64,000 bases of DNA from Dyadobacter chenwenxiniae (GTDB lineage Bacteria; Bacteroidota; Bacteroidia; Cytophagales; Spirosomataceae), in NCBI RefSeq assembly GCF_022869785.1, contig NZ_CP094997.1:992001-1056000 (forward strand), written 5' to 3'. The position numbers and the translations under genes were made by a program. This document shows, piece by piece, positions 52,889 through 61,082 of this stretch. The notes beneath the pieces are model-generated. The model saw only the letters and a list, made by a program, of their open reading frames with translations. It was not told the origin of the DNA and did not search any database. The first letter of the stretch is position 1; each line of letters begins with the position of its first letter.

Positions 52889-53728
52889 ATGGACACGTTG
52901 ATTCTCCCTGTCAGGCATCCTTTACTCAGGCGGTACGTACAATCATTTTTGTTTTTTAAAGAAGATGTGCGCCAATCCTTTGCCTATACTACTTTCCCAA
53001 ACACAAACGTTTGCCTGGCAATTTACAGAAACAATCAGGTTATATATGATGTGAATGGGCCAACAAATCACTGCAAAGTAAGCAAAGGCAATGGCAAGGT
53101 TAACAGCCGCTTATACGGATTTCACAGGCTGCCATTTACAGTTTCTATTGATGGGACAATTGATCAGATTTGTATCCTATTTAAACCAGGTGGGCTTCGT
53201 AGCTTCACCCATGAAGGTTTTTCAGATCTATGGCAATCCAATGAGGTGCTGGAAGATTTGTTTCCCGGCAAAACAAGTGGGCTTATTGATTTGCTCTTCT
53301 CGACCGATACACCAGTTACACGAGCTAATTTGTTGGAACAGTTCCTGCTTTCCAGGCTTCTGTCCGGCAAAAGCAACCCACTACTAGATACGTCACTCAG
53401 GCTTATTGAGCAAAACACAGGTCCGCTGACGGTAAATGGTTTAGCAGCTGCACTTCACGTGAATGAGTCAACATTATATCGGTTGTTTTTAGATCACATT
53501 GGCCAAAGTCCAAAGGCTTTTTGTCAGACGATCCGGTTTCGTCACGCGCTTTCAGCCTTAGCCGTACGGCCAGAAGACAAATTGACCCAATTGGCATACA
53601 CCCATGATTATTACGATCAAGCCCATTACATCAAAGATCTCAAACAATTCACCGGTTTTACTCCAAATCAGCTAAAACACAAGTTCTCCGTTGAGCAAAG
53701 CGAGCTTATCTGGATCCCAGCCCGCTGA
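52889..53728 (+). CDS. AraC-family regulator with DUF6597-type N-terminus
   Basis: About 279 residues from the ATG at 52889 (MDTLILPVRHPLLRRYVQSF). The N-terminal part has ICILFKPGGLRSFT, typical of the DUF6597 sensor, and the C-terminal AraC domain has NGLAAALHVNESTLYRLFLDHIGQSPK and LTQLAYTHDYYDQAHYIKDLKQFTGFTPNQ. The YYDQAHFIKDFK pattern is shared with the AraC protein at 62.7-63.5 kb. It lies 90 nt downstream of the serine hydrolase and just before the S41-type gene. Confidence 0.88.
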   Translation: MDTLILPVRHPLLRRYVQSFLFFKEDVRQSFAYTTFPNTNVCLAIYRNNQVIYDVNGPTNHCKVSKGNGKVNSRLYGFHRLPFTVSIDGTIDQICILFKPGGLRSFTHEGFSDLWQSNEVLEDLFPGKTSGLIDLLFSTDTPVTRANLLEQFLLSRLLSGKSNPLLDTSLRLIEQNTGPLTVNGLAAALHVNESTLYRLFLDHIGQSPKAFCQTIRFRHALSALAVRPEDKLTQLAYTHDYYDQAHYIKDLKQFTGFTPNQLKHKFSVEQSELIWIPAR

Positions 53729-53833
53729 TCTGCACGATTTTTACAATTTCGACACTTTCCAGCCGCGTATGTTTGTGGCTAAATGAGATAGCCTGTCACG
53801 ATGGACTGGCTTATCGCAATCCAATATGCGCCA

Positions 53834-56218
53834 ATGAACCGTCGAATTTCCCTGCTTCTGGCCACAATTATGCTGGCCACATCCACTAATGCCCAATCAC
53901 CAATTCCCATCGAAGCTCAGATGTTTGAGCCTTTTGACACAATTACATGGAATCAATCCGCTATCAAGCGAATAGCAAGCGTTGGCCAGCTTTGGGGAAC
54001 GCTCAAATACTTTCATCCTGCATTTATGAAGGGCAAGCTTGACGCAGATCAATTGCTATTAACCACTGTCGAGCCTTTATTAAAAAATCCTTCGCACGAG
54101 AATTTTGTGGCCACCATCAATAAGATGCTCGCCATGTTAGATGATCCGACTTCTCAGATTAAACGGTCTGCTGAACCAATACAGCAAATGGGCGTAAGTG
54201 CAAGCAAACCAACCAGGAAGCCAGCGGCTAATGTTTCTTATTTGTCTTTTCCCCAAGAAATCATAACAGCTTCTTTTTCAATGGACTCTTCCTTACAAGA
54301 TATGATGAGCAAAGGTAAATTAATGATTATCGACCTTCGAAACCGGTCAGAAGACCATTCTGCTGGCTTGCGGCAATACACATCTTTTGTCCGGCCACTG
54401 CTTTCGGGTTTAGTTGATCAAATGCTTATCCTGCCTACCACCCGCACCGCTTATTATCATGCTTTTCTACGGCAGGATTTTCCCGATGACCTGGATGTTA
54501 TTCCTGCGGCAGCCCGTGAAGGAGATCCTAATTATTGGTACCAGGAACGATTTGGGCTTAAAAATACGTCTCAGGGAGCCTACCTGGCTGCCGGCAAAGC
54601 CCACTTACGCACTAAACGGATTTGCTTCCTGGTTAATCGATACAACAACGCCAACACTTTGAAAGCTTTATTGGCAGTTAGAAACAGGAATGCGTGCTAC
54701 CTGGTTTTCGACGGCCCTGTTCCGGAATATCTGCAGGGTAGTTATTATACAATGCCGCTGGCAGACGAGATAAAGGTCAATGTAAAAGTTGGTGAACAGA
54801 TCTACGAGGATGGCACGCTGGGATCAGGCCCAGACCGGGTGATTATTTCGGCCAAACAGCCTACAACTGATGAATTGATTGACTTAGCCGCCAAGCTTTT
54901 TGAAACCACTATGACTCGCCCAAAAAAGCCTGTTGAGAATACAGTTTACATCCGGTTACCGCAGCAGGCTTATGCAGACAGTTTGTATCCCCAACAGAAG
55001 GTCCGTCTGCTGGCCTTATTTAATTTTTGGAATGTGATCCATTACTTCTGTCCAAATAAGCACTTACTAAAAGGTGACTGGCAAGATAAGCTTCCCTATT
55101 TTGTTCCCCGGTTTCTCTTTGCCAAAGATTACAAAAGTTACTTCTGGCTATTACGGGAGCTTAGCGCCCAATTAAACGACGGTCATGCAGAAGTGCTTTA
55201 TCAGTATGGCATTCTTCCTCCGCCCGGGATCACTGACTACTTTGCTCCGATGTGCGTGAAGTATATTGAAGGAAAAACCATTGTAGTTAATTTGCTTTCG
55301 GACGAGAAGTCAGAAAGACAAACAGGCAGGCTCAGGATTGGAGACGAACTTTTGGCCATTGACAACGTGCCTATTGACACTTTGTTCCGAAGGTGGGACC
55401 AATATGCTGGTAGTTCCAACGAATTCAGCTATCGCCACCTCTTACATAAGGTTCCATTAATGAGCCGGTCCGGAGATCAGCCGCTTACAGTATTGATCAG
55501 TCACCAGGACAGCAGCCAGGAAGTGATTCAATTAAAACCGGTTAACAAGGACGTTTATTGGCAAGCCATGCTAAACGTCTACTATCCGCCGGTGCCTAAG
55601 CCATTTTGGCGGAGCATTGATGACAGCACAGGCTACGTCAGGTTGAACAGCATTTATAGTAATCAGGTAGATAGTGTGTGGCAGGCTTTGAAAGACTACA
55701 AATATATTATCCTGGACGCCAGGGGATACCCGCGCGATGAAGCGATAGTCCAGACCATTGCCGCCCCGTTCATGACAAAAAGGGATACGGTCTGTATCAA
55801 CAGTTTTCCTGAGATAACACATCCGGAATTTGCCAGAAATGCGGTCACGTTAGAAGCTGAAACCGTAAAGCCCTTAGCCAGGTTCGTTCCTGTAAAAAAG
55901 GATAAGAAATTTATTCTGCTTTGCGGGCAGAATGCCAGTCAGGCGGAGACAAATATTATGGCCTGGCAAAAACTGCTTGATCCGGTCACAATTGGGATCC
56001 CCACCATCGGCGCTAACGGCGTTTCCAACACAATACTGATGGCCGGTGGATATTCTGCCAAGTATTCAGGTTACGCAGTTTACTACCCGGACGGTACGCC
56101 CAATCAACGACTAGGCGTAAAGATCGACATTCCGGTTACGTTGACAATTCAAGGAGAGCTAGCCCGGCGAGACGAAATTTTGGACCGGGCCCTACAATTT
56201 ATAAAGACTGCCCGCTAA
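53834..56218 (+). CDS. Secreted S41-family peptidase
   Basis: About 794 residues from the ATG at 53834 (MNRRISLLLATIMLATSTNAQ), which gives a signal peptide. The C-terminal half carries a PDZ-like segment (LRIGDELLAIDNVPIDTLF, about 505-525) and an S41 tail-specific protease domain: GYVRLNSIYSNQ, YIILDARGYPRDE, and the nucleophile in CGQNASQAETN near 700. The N-terminal ~370 residues look like a second, degenerate copy of this fold (VGQLWGTLKYFHPAFMKGK; LMIIDLRNRSE; ICFLVNRYNNANTLKALLAV) without the catalytic Ser. Double-domain S41 lipoprotein-like peptidases occur in Bacteroidota. It probably cuts periplasmic peptides. Confidence 0.85.
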   Translation: MNRRISLLLATIMLATSTNAQSPIPIEAQMFEPFDTITWNQSAIKRIASVGQLWGTLKYFHPAFMKGKLDADQLLLTTVEPLLKNPSHENFVATINKMLAMLDDPTSQIKRSAEPIQQMGVSASKPTRKPAANVSYLSFPQEIITASFSMDSSLQDMMSKGKLMIIDLRNRSEDHSAGLRQYTSFVRPLLSGLVDQMLILPTTRTAYYHAFLRQDFPDDLDVIPAAAREGDPNYWYQERFGLKNTSQGAYLAAGKAHLRTKRICFLVNRYNNANTLKALLAVRNRNACYLVFDGPVPEYLQGSYYTMPLADEIKVNVKVGEQIYEDGTLGSGPDRVIISAKQPTTDELIDLAAKLFETTMTRPKKPVENTVYIRLPQQAYADSLYPQQKVRLLALFNFWNVIHYFCPNKHLLKGDWQDKLPYFVPRFLFAKDYKSYFWLLRELSAQLNDGHAEVLYQYGILPPPGITDYFAPMCVKYIEGKTIVVNLLSDEKSERQTGRLRIGDELLAIDNVPIDTLFRRWDQYAGSSNEFSYRHLLHKVPLMSRSGDQPLTVLISHQDSSQEVIQLKPVNKDVYWQAMLNVYYPPVPKPFWRSIDDSTGYVRLNSIYSNQVDSVWQALKDYKYIILDARGYPRDEAIVQTIAAPFMTKRDTVCINSFPEITHPEFARNAVTLEAETVKPLARFVPVKKDKKFILLCGQNASQAETNIMAWQKLLDPVTIGIPTIGANGVSNTILMAGGYSAKYSGYAVYYPDGTPNQRLGVKIDIPVTLTIQGELARRDEILDRALQFIKTAR

Positions 56219-56271
56219 GGAACCTCATAAGTCCGTACGAATGCCAGGCGGTGGTCTAATATTGAAAATAT

Positions 56272-56304
56272 AAATCCACCTGTTTCAAACATGGTGGATT
56301 TTTT
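56272..56304 (+). terminator. Intrinsic terminator after the S41 gene
   Basis: AAATCCACC (56272-56280) pairs with GGTGGATTT (56293-56301) around a 12-nt loop, followed by T residues. It ends the S41 gene transcript. Confidence 0.75.
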
Positions 56305-56398
56305 CGTCTTTAAAATGCCCATTTTTAGCATCCCCAACAGCCAGTTACAAGTAACCATTCATCATAGGGCTTTTCTTCCCGCTTTGCATTGCACCGAA

Positions 56399-56740
56399 TT
56401 ATTCTTGATTGATTAAAAGATTTTGGTTTCCCCATTTTGCGATTTCTTTGAATACGGCAACAAGACTATTGCTCTTTTCCGTGAGTGAATATTCCACCCT
56501 AGGTGGCATTTCTTTAAATTGCTGACGGATAACTAACCCATCACGTTCCAATTCCTTCAACTGTTCCGTCAGAACCTTTCTGGAAATCGCCGGAATACGG
56601 ACACTCAGCTCACCAAACCGTCTTGTTCCTAACGTCAGGTTATACAAAATCAACGGTTTCCATTTTCCACCAATCACCTCCATAGTCGCCGTAATGGGGC
56701 AGTTTTTAAAGTCATTTTGGTTATTTCCTTTGGTTACCAT
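56399..56740 (-). CDS. HxlR-family transcriptional regulator
   Basis: About 113 residues from the ATG at 56738-56740 (MVTKGNNQNDFKNCPITATM); the upstream extension in the same frame lies in the operator region. A complete HxlR winged helix: CPITATMEVIGGKWKPLILYNLTLGTRRFGEL, AISRKVLTEQLKELERDGLV, and the PPRVEYSLTEKSNSL wing. A cysteine precedes the helix and may sense oxidants or electrophiles, as in YodB- and HypR-type members. It is divergent from an NmrA-type reductase gene. This pairing is typical for a quinone-responsive repressor and its target. Confidence 0.9.
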   Translation of the reverse strand: MVTKGNNQNDFKNCPITATMEVIGGKWKPLILYNLTLGTRRFGELSVRIPAISRKVLTEQLKELERDGLVIRQQFKEMPPRVEYSLTEKSNSLVAVFKEIAKWGNQNLLINQE

Positions 56741-56761
56741 GATGTTACCAGTTTCTGTATT

Positions 56762-56806
56762 GTTACCCAAAAGTAACAAGTTACTTATAGAAACCAAATT
56801 AGTTTC
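56762..56806. promoter_or_regulatory. HxlR operator-like repeats
   Basis: Two inverted repeats lie between the divergent HxlR and reductase genes: GTTAC-N6-GTAAC (56762-56777) and GAAAC-N7-GTTTC (56790-56806). The second overlaps a -7-like TTTCTTTG for the reductase gene. Dual regulation by HxlR is likely. Confidence 0.55.
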
Positions 56807-56847
56807 TTTGTGAAACAAATGTAAAGTTTAACTTAAATATAACAAAG

Positions 56848-57708
56848 ATGATTTTAATTACAGGTGCTACGGGACATTTCGGAAGGCTGACAATCAATCA
56901 CTTATTAACCAAGGGGACTCATCCTGGCGAGATTACGGCCCTGGCAAGAAACGCTGAAAAAGCAAGCGATCTGAAGGAGCTGGGTGTAAAAATTGTCGTT
57001 GCTGATTTTGACGATATCGACGCGATGAAAAATGCGCTGATCGGCGTAGATAAATTGTTGCTGGTGTCTGCGGTAGATTTGTCCAAACGCTATTTACAGC
57101 ATGAAAATGTTATAGGGGCGGCCATCGCTGCCAAAGTAAAGCATATCATTTATACAAGCGGTGCCCGTAAAAGTGACGACCCAAACTCATTTTTATATGA
57201 CTTTATGGAAGCTCATATCAAAACAGAGCAGCTGCTATACAAGAGTGGATTAGACTACACCATTTTACGAAATGGCTTGTACATGGAGCTGATTCCAGCG
57301 TTTATTGGAGATGTTATCAGTTCAAAAACAATCTATTTGCCTGCGCAGACTGGGGAAGTGGCAGTAGCCCTTCGTTCGGAAATGGCCGAAGCTGCCGCAT
57401 CTGTTCTACTTTCAAGCGGACACGAAAAGAAAACCTATAATCTCGTAAATACTAAGGCGTATAATTACAGCGATGTGGCTGGGATCATTTCTGATATCAC
57501 GAATGAACCAATCCAGTATGTATCTCCAACAAAGCAGGATTTTTTAGATGCGTTGTTACAGGCTGGAATTGCCATTCCGCAAGAATATGTTAACATATTG
57601 ATAGGGCAGGCTAATGGCGAGGCGGATCTGGTAAGCCAGGATCTCGTACGACTCCTTGGCCGAGAGCCGACGATCTTGAAATCATACTTGGCAGAGCAGT
57701 ACGCGTGA
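56848..57708 (+). CDS. NmrA-type NAD(P)H-quinone oxidoreductase-like protein
   Basis: 286 residues. MILITGATGHFGRLTINHLL is a Rossmann nucleotide-binding start, with GVKIVVADFDD, HIIYTSGARKSDDPNSF, DYTILRNGLYMEL and MAEAAASVLL. It matches the QorB/YtfG-like group of NADPH-dependent quinone reductases. It is divergent from an HxlR regulator, a common and functionally verified arrangement in related systems. A strong hairpin follows its stop. A separate NmrA-type gene occurs at 26.3 kb in the first redox island. Confidence 0.88.
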   Translation: MILITGATGHFGRLTINHLLTKGTHPGEITALARNAEKASDLKELGVKIVVADFDDIDAMKNALIGVDKLLLVSAVDLSKRYLQHENVIGAAIAAKVKHIIYTSGARKSDDPNSFLYDFMEAHIKTEQLLYKSGLDYTILRNGLYMELIPAFIGDVISSKTIYLPAQTGEVAVALRSEMAEAAASVLLSSGHEKKTYNLVNTKAYNYSDVAGIISDITNEPIQYVSPTKQDFLDALLQAGIAIPQEYVNILIGQANGEADLVSQDLVRLLGREPTILKSYLAEQYA

Positions 57709-57739
57709 CAAACATTTCGCTTTAACGGAATCTTCAAAT

Positions 57740-57780
57740 AGTCAGAAGGATTGAAATTTTTGAATTTCATCTTTCTGACT
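57740..57780 (+). terminator. Terminator hairpin after the quinone reductase gene
   Basis: 57740-57758 pairs with 57763-57780 (AGTCAGAA at one end, TTCTGACT at the other), one mismatch and one bulged base, 4-nt loop. It lies 32 nt after the stop codon. Confidence 0.65.
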
Positions 57781-57821
57781 TACAAGTGATTAGCAGCTAG
57801 TGTGCAGCAAAAACCTTAGGC

Positions 57822-57920
57822 AAGTTGATTATTAAAGTAAATTGTGCCGCAATGCCATCCAGCTTGATTGAAAGTGAGTTGTTCGGGCATGAGCGCGGCG
57901 CGTCCAATAGAGAGGATTGA
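57822..57920 (+). pseudogene. Remnant of an NtrC-type (sigma-54) AAA regulator gene
   Basis: The frame 57822-57920 reads KLIIKVNCAAMPSSLIESEL then FGHERGASNRED and stop. It matches the sigma-54 activator segment seen intact at 34.75-34.83 kb (INCAAMPADLIESELFGHEKGAFTGA). The GAFTGA loop is already lost, and no other part of the gene is found on either side. It is a short fossil, probably left after deletion of a gene like the split regulator at 33.6 kb. Confidence 0.7.
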
Positions 57921-57983
57921 AGATGTTGATTCAAATTTCAAGAATTTACATGACCTTAGAGGCATAAATCAGCTACTCTTGCT

Positions 57984-58967
57984 ATGATCTTGGAATTTAC
58001 AGCTGCGCCCGGTTTTGACTTTATAACCCGGTTTTCAGAAAAAATTAATGTTCCTGTGAGAGATAATTTCCTGGAGATCCCCAAGGAGATGGGAGAGGGT
58101 TATGTACGTAAAGTTGGCTTCGGGGACGATTTTAAATTAACGATCCACAGGTATATACTGAAAGAAGATCTGATTATTAAGCGCAACCCGGCTGCAACAT
58201 CCAATAACGTCCGCACCATTTTCTTTTACAATAACAAAGAAGATATTGAAGTCAAATACAACAACGAGGAAAACATACCATTCTCCCAAAAGAATGATTC
58301 TTCCATACTGCTGTCTACCAATGATTTGCGCACGGAAATCCGTTTTCCTGCTGGCAGCAACATTCAATACGTAGTAGTTGGGATAACTGCCGACCGGTTA
58401 CGCTCAGTACTGTCCATCGAAAAACCGAACGGTACATTGAAAACCATCACAGCCGAAAATGCTTCCTTTCTCTTTTTTGAAAGTTTGGATGCTGAAATGC
58501 AGCTGCTGCTTAACAATATTGTATCCGTGGATATGAATAATTCCCTGAATAATTTCTATGTACAAATCAAAGTGCAGGAATTGATGTATGTGCTTTTTAG
58601 TAAGCTGTCGCTGAGGGAAAATACTACTTTCAAGAATATCAATAGTAACGATGCTGAAAAGCTTTTGGTCATCCGAAACGAAATATTGAGTGATCTCAGC
58701 AGTCCGCCCGTTTTAAGCGAATTGGCGGTGATCGCATCCATGAGCGAGACGAAACTTAAACAGCTCTTTAAGCAAACTTTTGGAGATACAATCTACAATT
58801 ATTATCAGAAGGCGAGAATGGAAGAAGCTGCATTTCTGTTAAAACAAGCTAAACATTCTGTTTCTGAGGTCGGCTACGAACTAGGGTTTTCAAACCTAAG
58901 CCATTTCAGCAGGTTATTTGAAAAACAGTATGGCATCACCCCAAAGAAGTTCTCTTACACTTCTTAA
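57984..58967 (+). CDS. AraC-family regulator (paralogue of the one at 39.4 kb)
   Basis: 327 residues. The N-terminal sensor (EIPKEMGEGYVRKVGFGDDFKLTIH) and the C-terminal AraC domain (LSELAVIASMSETKLKQLFKQTFG; SVSEVGYELGFSNLSHFSRLFEKQYGITP) match the protein at 39.4-40.4 kb throughout. It lies right after the sigma-54 remnant and 350 nt before an alkene reductase gene, and may control that gene. The pairing of AraC and OYE genes parallels the first redox island. Confidence 0.88.
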   Translation: MILEFTAAPGFDFITRFSEKINVPVRDNFLEIPKEMGEGYVRKVGFGDDFKLTIHRYILKEDLIIKRNPAATSNNVRTIFFYNNKEDIEVKYNNEENIPFSQKNDSSILLSTNDLRTEIRFPAGSNIQYVVVGITADRLRSVLSIEKPNGTLKTITAENASFLFFESLDAEMQLLLNNIVSVDMNNSLNNFYVQIKVQELMYVLFSKLSLRENTTFKNINSNDAEKLLVIRNEILSDLSSPPVLSELAVIASMSETKLKQLFKQTFGDTIYNYYQKARMEEAAFLLKQAKHSVSEVGYELGFSNLSHFSRLFEKQYGITPKKFSYTS

Positions 58968-59064
58968 ACTTCCTTTGCATTCTCAACTTAAAACACTACT
59001 TGCCGGATAGGACTATTATTGTGCCTTTTCTGGTTATTTTACCCATTCAGTTACTTCTACATTT

Positions 59065-59174
59065 GTTCATCAGTACGAACCTATCGGGTCGGCGAATTGG
59101 ACAAATTGAGAATCGCCTATATCCGTCTATCAACCAACCCGGAAATTCCGAGAGGACGTATAAAGCATTCCGTT
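59065..59174 (+). pseudogene. Decayed fragment of an old yellow enzyme gene
   Basis: The frame 59079-59174 reads TYRVGELDKLRIAYIRLSTN then PEIPRGRIKHSV before two stops. It matches the OYE at 29.3-30.3 kb (TYLATELNRLGIAYIHVSSN, PGIPQ) at about 60 % of positions, and the codons for VH just before it appear one frame away, showing a frameshift. A possible C-terminal trace (LGYTDYHF) lies further on near 59.22 kb. It sits directly before the intact alkene reductase gene, as the relic of a second copy. A 93-codon open frame across this region is not credible as a gene. Confidence 0.7.
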
Positions 59175-59320
59175 TGATGACTTCTGCGCATTTTATTCTC
59201 CGGAGCAGCTTAGGCTATACTGATTACCACTTTATACCGGCCGGTGGCGTAAATGGTAAGGTTATCCTTGTGGTGGATTAAAACAATTTTGTACAGATAT
59301 CAAGAAAAATCAAAGACACA

Positions 59321-60400
59321 ATGAAATTATTAGAAAAGGTAACACTGGGAAAAGAAACATTAAAGAACGCAATTGCGATGGCACCCATGACACGCAGCCG
59401 GGCGAACATTGAAGGTGTGGTGTCAGATATGACGACTTTATATTACACCCAGCGGGCAAGTGCAGGACTTCTCGTAACGGAGGCCATAAATATCTCAGAG
59501 CAGGCGCTGGGTAGCCCGCTGACACCGGGCCTGTACAGCCAGGAGCAAATCGAAGCCTGGAAGAAAGTGACAAAATCCGTTCATGACAAAGGAGGAATAA
59601 TTTATGCACAGCTTTGGCATACCGGACGGGTTGGGCATTCAGTGGATAGAAAAGGGAAACTTCCGGTAGCACCGTCGGCAATCGGGATAAAAGGGCAGCA
59701 GCATTTCACATCCCAGGGAATGAAAGATTACGAAACGCCTCAGGAGTTGACCACTCACGAGATCAAACAGATCGTGAAAGATTATGGCCAGGCTGCGAGG
59801 AATGCTATTGAAGCCGGTTTTGATGGCGTTGAACTGCATGCAGCATTCGGATATTTACCAAACCAATTTTTATCAGAAAGTGCGAACCTTCGGACTGATG
59901 AGTACGGCGGCAGCATTGAGAACAGGAACCGCTTTGTAATTGAAGGAATGCGAGAGTTGGTTAATGTCGCGGGCACAGATAAAGTGGGCATTAAGCTATC
60001 GCCAACTGTCTATTATAACAATATTGTAAACAGTGATCCTGTTGCTCAATTCTCACCCTTGATCGAAGCCTTGAATGAAATGCCACTGGCCTATATACAT
60101 CTGATGAATGGCATGTTCCCTTTGGACAACTTCCCAAATTATCCTAAAAATGCGATAGAAACATTTGGCAGTATAAGTAAACACCTGGTTATCGCCAATG
60201 CCGGGTTCAATAAAGAAAGTGGAGAGGCAGAATTGGACAAGGGGATCGCTAAGATAATTTCTTATGGTTCATTGTTTCTCGCCAACCCGGATCTGCCAGA
60301 AAGGTTTGAATTGGATGCAGAGTTGAATCAACCTGACCAGGCGACCATGTATGGTGGAGGCGCGAAGGGATACATTGATTATCCGTTCCTGGAAAATTGA
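59321..60400 (+). CDS. Alkene reductase, old yellow enzyme family (third copy)
   Basis: 359 residues, the same length as the alkene reductase at 28.1 kb and closely similar: NAIAMAPMTRSRAN, AQLWHTGRVGHS, EAGFDGVELHAAFGYLPNQFL, LRTDEYGGS and SYGSLFLANPDLPERF with GYIDYPFLEN. It should reduce activated alkenes with NADPH through FMN. The upstream region lacks the shared promoter box found before its paralogue, so the two copies are probably controlled differently. A terminator follows. Confidence 0.93.
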   Translation: MKLLEKVTLGKETLKNAIAMAPMTRSRANIEGVVSDMTTLYYTQRASAGLLVTEAINISEQALGSPLTPGLYSQEQIEAWKKVTKSVHDKGGIIYAQLWHTGRVGHSVDRKGKLPVAPSAIGIKGQQHFTSQGMKDYETPQELTTHEIKQIVKDYGQAARNAIEAGFDGVELHAAFGYLPNQFLSESANLRTDEYGGSIENRNRFVIEGMRELVNVAGTDKVGIKLSPTVYYNNIVNSDPVAQFSPLIEALNEMPLAYIHLMNGMFPLDNFPNYPKNAIETFGSISKHLVIANAGFNKESGEAELDKGIAKIISYGSLFLANPDLPERFELDAELNQPDQATMYGGGAKGYIDYPFLEN

Positions 60401-60479
60401 CCCTGAAGCTACCTTTTAACAAGTGGCAGTTTCGAATTTATTTTGAAAAGAAAAAATCAACGAGATACTATTAGGATTT

Positions 60480-60512
60480 GGACCCACGTCTTACATGGCG
60501 TGAGTCCTTTTA
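60480..60512 (+). terminator. Terminator hairpin after the third OYE gene
   Basis: GGACCCACG (60480-60488) pairs with CGTGAGTCC (60499-60507) with one mismatch, followed by TTTTAG. It ends the OYE transcript, and the convergent EthD gene lies 51 nt further. Confidence 0.65.
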
Positions 60513-60563
60513 GTGTTTAAATGTATTCAACTATTCTCTAAGCCTTTATTTTACCTGACAACT

Positions 60564-60959
60564 TCACTTACCAGGATGATAGGGGTGATGTTGGTGTATT
60601 TTCGGAAAATCCGCACGAATGGCGTCCCGGTTTGGGCCGATAGCCGCTTGGTAGTCGCTCAGGCTTTTTACATAGAAAGTACCGATAGCCATGAAAGGCA
60701 GTGGCTGGTTAGGAATGCCACTGGAAACACCTTTTTCAATGGTGTATTTGACCAGATTGGATCCTAAAAACCCCGCTACCATCGGCATGTGCTTGGTTTC
60801 ATAATACTCCAAATCAAAGGTTTTACCTTCGGCATAAGGGTACATGACGGATACTTTGGTTAGCCCTTTCTCAACATTAGTCACGGCCTGCTTTTCTTGT
60901 CCGAACGCTGCAAAACAAATGGTCAAAAGGATAATTGATACAGCTAGTTTAACTTTCAT
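60564..60959 (-). CDS. Secreted EthD-family protein
   Basis: 131 residues. A signal peptide (IILLTICFAAFG) precedes an EthD domain with LTKVSVMYPYAEGKTFDLEYYETKHMPMV and DYQAAIGPNRDAIRADFP. EthD proteins are small ferredoxin-like-fold proteins; the family name comes from ethyl tert-butyl ether degradation, but many members have no known role. An exported version is less usual. It is divergent from the LysR gene and likely its target. Confidence 0.85.
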   Translation of the reverse strand: MKVKLAVSIILLTICFAAFGQEKQAVTNVEKGLTKVSVMYPYAEGKTFDLEYYETKHMPMVAGFLGSNLVKYTIEKGVSSGIPNQPLPFMAIGTFYVKSLSDYQAAIGPNRDAIRADFPKIHQHHPYHPGK

Positions 60960-61047
60960 AATTACTTTGTTTAACTGGTAAAATGTTCATAATAAGTAGT
61001 ATTAGGCAAATATTGAAATAATGACTTTATTCGCAAAACGTTATTTT

Positions 61048-61064
61048 TCGATGAAAATGATCGA
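61048..61064. promoter_or_regulatory. LysR-type operator
   Basis: TCGAT-N7-ATCGA is an inverted repeat of the kind bound by LysR regulators (T-N11-A-like), between the EthD gene and the LysR gene. It lies 19 nt before the LysR start and suggests autoregulation and control of the divergent EthD gene. Confidence 0.55.
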
Positions 61065-61082
61065 TAAAACCGATTAAGATAC

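Noticed and set aside
59000..59281. 93-codon open frame that could be a small gene
   Set aside because: The same region carries an OYE-like sequence in another frame, so the frame is accidental in a decayed gene. It has no recognisable domain.
59281..59320. A fourth copy of the shared promoter box before the third OYE gene
   Set aside because: The sequence GTACAGATATCAAG shows only a partial match to the box and has no TTTG at 22 nt.
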